A DNA stretch of 8,026 nucleotides from an uncultured Verrucomicrobium sp. (lineage in GTDB: Bacteria; Verrucomicrobiota; Verrucomicrobiia; Methylacidiphilales; GAS474). Below are positions 6,160-8,026 of the stretch, one piece after another. Below the pieces are notes generated by a model. The model ran no database searches, had not been told where the DNA came from, and was given only the letters and a program-made list of their open reading frames with translations. The stretch lies in assembly GCA_903889845.1 (NCBI GenBank), contig CAISZB010000472.1:1-8026 (forward strand), read 5' to 3'. The first letter of the stretch is position 1. Each line of letters opens with the position of its first letter. The position numbers and the translations under genes were made by a program.

Positions 6160-6214
6160 TCACCTAGGGCATGATGCCTATTGTTGCAATTGCAATTTAG
6201 GGTATCCTAGGTGA
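6160..6214. promoter_or_regulatory. Nested inverted repeats upstream of the LuxR-type regulator
   Basis: TCACCTAGG (6160-6168) and CCTAGGTGA (6206-6214) are perfect nine-base inverted arms. Between them lie CCTA (6177-6180) and TAGG (6198-6201), and near the centre the perfect 12-base palindrome TTGCAATTGCAA (6184-6195). GGCATGATGCC (6168-6178) is a further near-palindrome. The block lies about 130 bases before the regulator's ATG, a reasonable distance for an operator. A structured leader or a small-element remnant is the alternative. Confidence 0.45.
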
Positions 6215-6345
6215 AGAGTGAGGCTCTGACTGTAGAAAATGTGTCGCACTCCACTCAAATCAACGTGTCGATCCCATAAATCATTCCCTTCACTGGATAA
6301 TTTCCCCTGCAACATTAATGACCTCTTTGTTTTCCAAATAACTCC

Positions 6346-7020
6346 ATGAAAAGCGCCCTCATCATCGAAGATCAAGTCCTCTTCAGCGATCTTCTCATGC
6401 GCACCCTTAAGCAGGAGACCTCGTTCCAGGAGATCGAAGTCTGCCGGGACGGGAAGGCGGGGCTGGAACGGGCCCTCCTCATGCGCCCCGCGCTCGCCCT
6501 GGTCGATCTTTACCTGCCCAGCCTGAACGGGATGGAAGTCCTGCGCCACCTCCGTTCCGCCCTGCCGGAGACCCGCGTCGTGATGATGACCGCCTTCGAG
6601 ACGCCGGAACTGATCAACGAATTCCACCGCGCCGGGGCCGAGGGCTACATCGCGAAGCAGGCCCCGCTCTCCCACCTCCTCTCCGTCATCCAGCAGGTGA
6701 CCCGGCCGGAGCTCTCCTCCGATCCCGACACCGTCGCCGCCGCGAACCGGACCAGCCACCTGGACCGCCCGCCCGCCCTCCTCCTCACGGGCCGGGAACT
6801 GGAACTCCTCCGCCTCGTCGCCGAGGGGAACAGCACGAAGGAAATCGCCACGAAGATGGGCATCTCCTTCAAGACGGCCCAGACCCACCGGGCGAACCTC
6901 ATGCGGAAGCTCGACATCCACGAGGTGGCCACGCTGACCCGCTACGCCATCCGCCACGGCCTCGTCCGGGCCGACTACGACGGGGAAGCCGCCCCGGTCG
7001 AGGAAGCGGCGCGGGGGTAG
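6346..7020 (+). CDS. Two-component response regulator, NarL/LuxR (FixJ) family
   Basis: This is a 224-residue DNA-binding response regulator. The receiver (about 1-120) has E8-D9, the phosphoacceptor D54 in ALVDLYLP, T82 and K104. A linker of about 25 residues follows, then a LuxR-type helix-turn-helix at about 146-207: LTGRELELLRLVAEGNSTKEIA leads into the recognition helix region SFKTAQTHRANLMRKLDI (174-191), the usual family pattern. All phosphorylation residues are intact, so it should respond to a histidine kinase, but none is nearby. The ATG at 6346 starts the protein at the family's normal point, and the bases before it (CCAAATAACTCC) contain no Shine-Dalgarno sequence. Inverted repeats 130 or more bases upstream could serve autoregulation. 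The targets cannot be inferred. It converges on mobA, with a hairpin between them. Confidence 0.94.
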   Translation: MKSALIIEDQVLFSDLLMRTLKQETSFQEIEVCRDGKAGLERALLMRPALALVDLYLPSLNGMEVLRHLRSALPETRVVMMTAFETPELINEFHRAGAEGYIAKQAPLSHLLSVIQQVTRPELSSDPDTVAAANRTSHLDRPPALLLTGRELELLRLVAEGNSTKEIATKMGISFKTAQTHRANLMRKLDIHEVATLTRYAIRHGLVRADYDGEAAPVEEAARG

Positions 7021-7028
7021 GGGGGCGC

Positions 7029-7070
7029 GACTGCCTGCGCGATAGCGCAGGCAGTCCCGGTCCCGAAGGG
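7029..7070 (-). repeat. Dispersed intergenic repeat, copy 3; perfect hairpin between convergent genes
   Basis: GACTGCCTGCGC (7029-7040) and GCGCAGGCAGTC (7045-7056) form a perfect 12-pair stem with a GATA loop. CCCGGTCCCGAAGGG (7056-7070) follows, identical to 1716-1730. On the minus strand the element starts three bases after the mobA stop, with a CCUUCGG tetraloop hairpin first. On the plus strand it starts eight bases after the regulator stop. It could act as a two-way terminator or transcript end-protector, although there is no U-run on either side. Confidence 0.65.
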
Positions 7071-7073
7071 CCG

Positions 7074-7691
7074 CTAGGCCTTGCATGACTTCAAGAAGGC
7101 GTCCCAGTCGCTTTTCCGGTTCACGTTGAGGAAAAAACCTTCCTCCTCCGGCGGCACGGGCAGGGCACGGAGTTTCCCCGCCTCGATCCCGCACCGGGCC
7201 AGGCGATGGAACGACGTGTCGGGACCGGCGAGGTGGGCGCGGACTTCGGGCAGCAGACTCGCCGGCCAGAGCGCGGCGAGCGGTTCCAGGCGGCCTCCCT
7301 CCAACTCCGGGATCGCGCCCCCGCCTTCGCTTTGATCCAGCAGAAGCCGGAGCCGGTCCGCCGTCATCCGGGGCATGTCGACGGCGAGGACGAGGAGGCG
7401 CGGCACCCCTTCGGCCTCGCACCGCTCCAGCGTGGCGAGGAGGCCGCCCAGCGGGCCGCAGTCGGTCTGCGCGGGATCGGGGACGACCACGACGTCGTCG
7501 GGCACGGAAGGGAAATCGGGCCCCCGCACCGAAAGGAAAAGCCGGGCGGGGTGGAGGGCGCGGAGGGTGTCGAGCTGGCGGTCGAGGAGGGTGCGGCCCC
7601 GCCACGCCAGCGCCGCCTTGTCCTCCCCCATCCGGGTCGAGCGGCCCCCGACGAAGAGGGCGGCGGCGAAGGGAACCGGGGTCGCGCTCAT
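7074..7691 (-). CDS. mobA: Molybdenum cofactor guanylyltransferase
   Basis: MobA transfers GMP from GTP to molybdopterin, forming the guanine-dinucleotide cofactor used by DMSO-reductase-family enzymes. The protein has 205 residues, near the usual length. The nucleotide-binding signature is G15-G16-R17-S18-T-R20-M21-G22-E-D24-K25, with FV in place of the common LA before the glycines. GPLGGLLATLE (79-89), AVDMP with D105, and FLNVNRKSDW (187-196) complete the family pattern. The ATG at 7691 is chosen because the protein then starts at the family position and overlaps the upstream MOSC stop codon as ATGA, implying translational coupling. The same frame extends upstream to 7814, but only as a shadow of the MOSC gene. 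Molybdoenzyme genes are not in view. Confidence 0.92.
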   Translation of the reverse strand: MSATPVPFAAALFVGGRSTRMGEDKAALAWRGRTLLDRQLDTLRALHPARLFLSVRGPDFPSVPDDVVVVPDPAQTDCGPLGGLLATLERCEAEGVPRLLVLAVDMPRMTADRLRLLLDQSEGGGAIPELEGGRLEPLAALWPASLLPEVRAHLAGPDTSFHRLARCGIEAGKLRALPVPPEEEGFFLNVNRKSDWDAFLKSCKA

Positions 7692-8026
7692 GGGGAGAGG
7701 GTCAGCGTCCCGTCGGTGAGGACGGCGGCGCGGAGGCCGCCCCGGCAGCCGGGCGCGAGGAAGGCCTCGGCCCCCGGCTTCAGCGCGCGGTCCATCCAGT
7801 AGCAGGGGAGGCACGGCGTGGTCCCCCGGAAGCGGACCCCCTGGACCTCGAACTCGATCCCCACGAGGGAGTCGAGGTCGGCCCCGGCGACGACGACGTT
7901 CCGGCGGAGGAGGCCGGGATCGGTCGTCTCCGGAGGGAGGCCGAGTTCGCGGCAGAGGTCGAGGAACGTCTCCTCCGCGAGGAAGGTGACCTGCCCCTTG
8001 TAGGGTTCCCCGCGCTCCTTCTTGAA
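7688..8026 (-). CDS. MOSC-domain protein (5' partial)
   Basis: The minus-strand frame is open from the window edge to the TGA at 7690-7688 and encodes 112 C-terminal residues. MOSC domains occur in molybdenum-cofactor sulfurases and in small stand-alone proteins thought to carry sulfur or bind the cofactor. The fragment shows LLRRNVVVAGADLDSLVG (39-56), then GVRFRGTTPCLPCYWMDRAL (63-82) with a C72-x-x-C75 pair, and GCRGGLRAAVLTDG (93-106), the usual end of the domain. The N-terminal part and start lie beyond the window. The four-base overlap with mobA places it in molybdenum-cofactor maturation. This frame begins with no start codon in view; the assignment rests on its translation, worked out by hand. 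Confidence 0.88.
   Translation of the reverse strand, partial: FKKERGEPYKGQVTFLAEETFLDLCRELGLPPETTDPGLLRRNVVVAGADLDSLVGIEFEVQGVRFRGTTPCLPCYWMDRALKPGAEAFLAPGCRGGLRAAVLTDGTLTLSP

Larger units (their letters stand above)
6021..6345. other. Non-coding spacer between cimA and the LuxR-type regulator
   Basis: This spacer of 325 bases contains no credible gene. Just after cimA, AGCAA-TC-CGC (6034-6043) pairs with GCG-TTGCT (6051-6058), an eight-pair stem with a two-base bulge. It may end the cimA transcript, although no T-run follows. GGGAC/GTCCC (6118-6122 and 6131-6135) is a second small stem. From about 6120 onward the sequence is clearly richer in A and T than its surroundings. GATAAT at 6296-6301 resembles a -10 box but has no convincing -35. 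The inverted repeat at 6160-6214 and a tandem repeat at 6125-6146 are listed separately. Confidence 0.55.

Noticed and set aside
1590..7049. The two identical 20-mers as ends of a composite mobile element
   Set aside because: No transposase lies between them, the genes in between are ordinary chromosomal genes, and the repeats are in direct orientation with other relatives inside.
6178..7605. Minus-strand open frame of 475 codons crossing mobA, the hairpin and the LuxR-type regulator
   Set aside because: It overlaps two well-supported genes in the wrong frames and runs through the intergenic hairpin. Its translation is compositionally biased and unlike any family.

Overview
This is a GC-rich window from a bacterial chromosome, probably Gram-negative because it encodes an outer-membrane efflux lipoprotein. 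It holds seven protein-coding genes, two of them cut by the window edges. All seven fall into known families, and I see no mobile element, CRISPR array, tRNA or rRNA. The style of the proteins (citramalate synthase, diguanylate-cyclase response regulator, short intergenic palindromes, starts without Shine-Dalgarno sequences) would fit Verrucomicrobiota or a neighbouring phylum, but that placement is only inference from sequence character.

Layout. From 2 to 1456 (+) lies a NodT/OprM-type outer-membrane efflux lipoprotein lacking only its extreme N-terminus. A 280-base non-coding stretch follows, with repeat-like hairpins. On the minus strand, a family-2 glycosyltransferase (2542-3231) is followed 13 bases later by a PAP2-family phosphatase (1737-2528), probably as an operon. 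Upstream of them, also on the minus strand, is a receiver-GGDEF response regulator (3359-4246). It is divergent from cimA, citramalate synthase (4416-6020, +). The divergent spacer carries a strong imperfect hairpin and plausible promoters close to both starts. After cimA comes a 325-base spacer, visibly richer in A+T in its second half, with nested inverted repeats, then a LuxR/NarL-type response regulator (6346-7020, +). It converges on a molybdenum-cofactor pair on the minus strand: a MOSC-domain gene (7688 to beyond 8026) overlapping mobA (7074-7691) by four bases.

How the genes work together. The glycosyltransferase and PAP2 phosphatase could act on the same polyprenyl-phosphate carrier pathway. 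MOSC and MobA point to molybdenum-cofactor maturation. CimA makes citramalate from pyruvate and acetyl-CoA for threonine-independent isoleucine synthesis. The two response regulators have no histidine kinase in view and are probably served from elsewhere.

The most interesting non-coding signal is a small dispersed palindromic element. Related copies lie 3 to 20 bases beyond the stop codons of three different minus-strand genes, all in the same orientation. A second theme is the absence of convincing Shine-Dalgarno sequences: most starts are preceded by pyrimidine-rich bases, with candidate promoters so close that very short leaders are possible.
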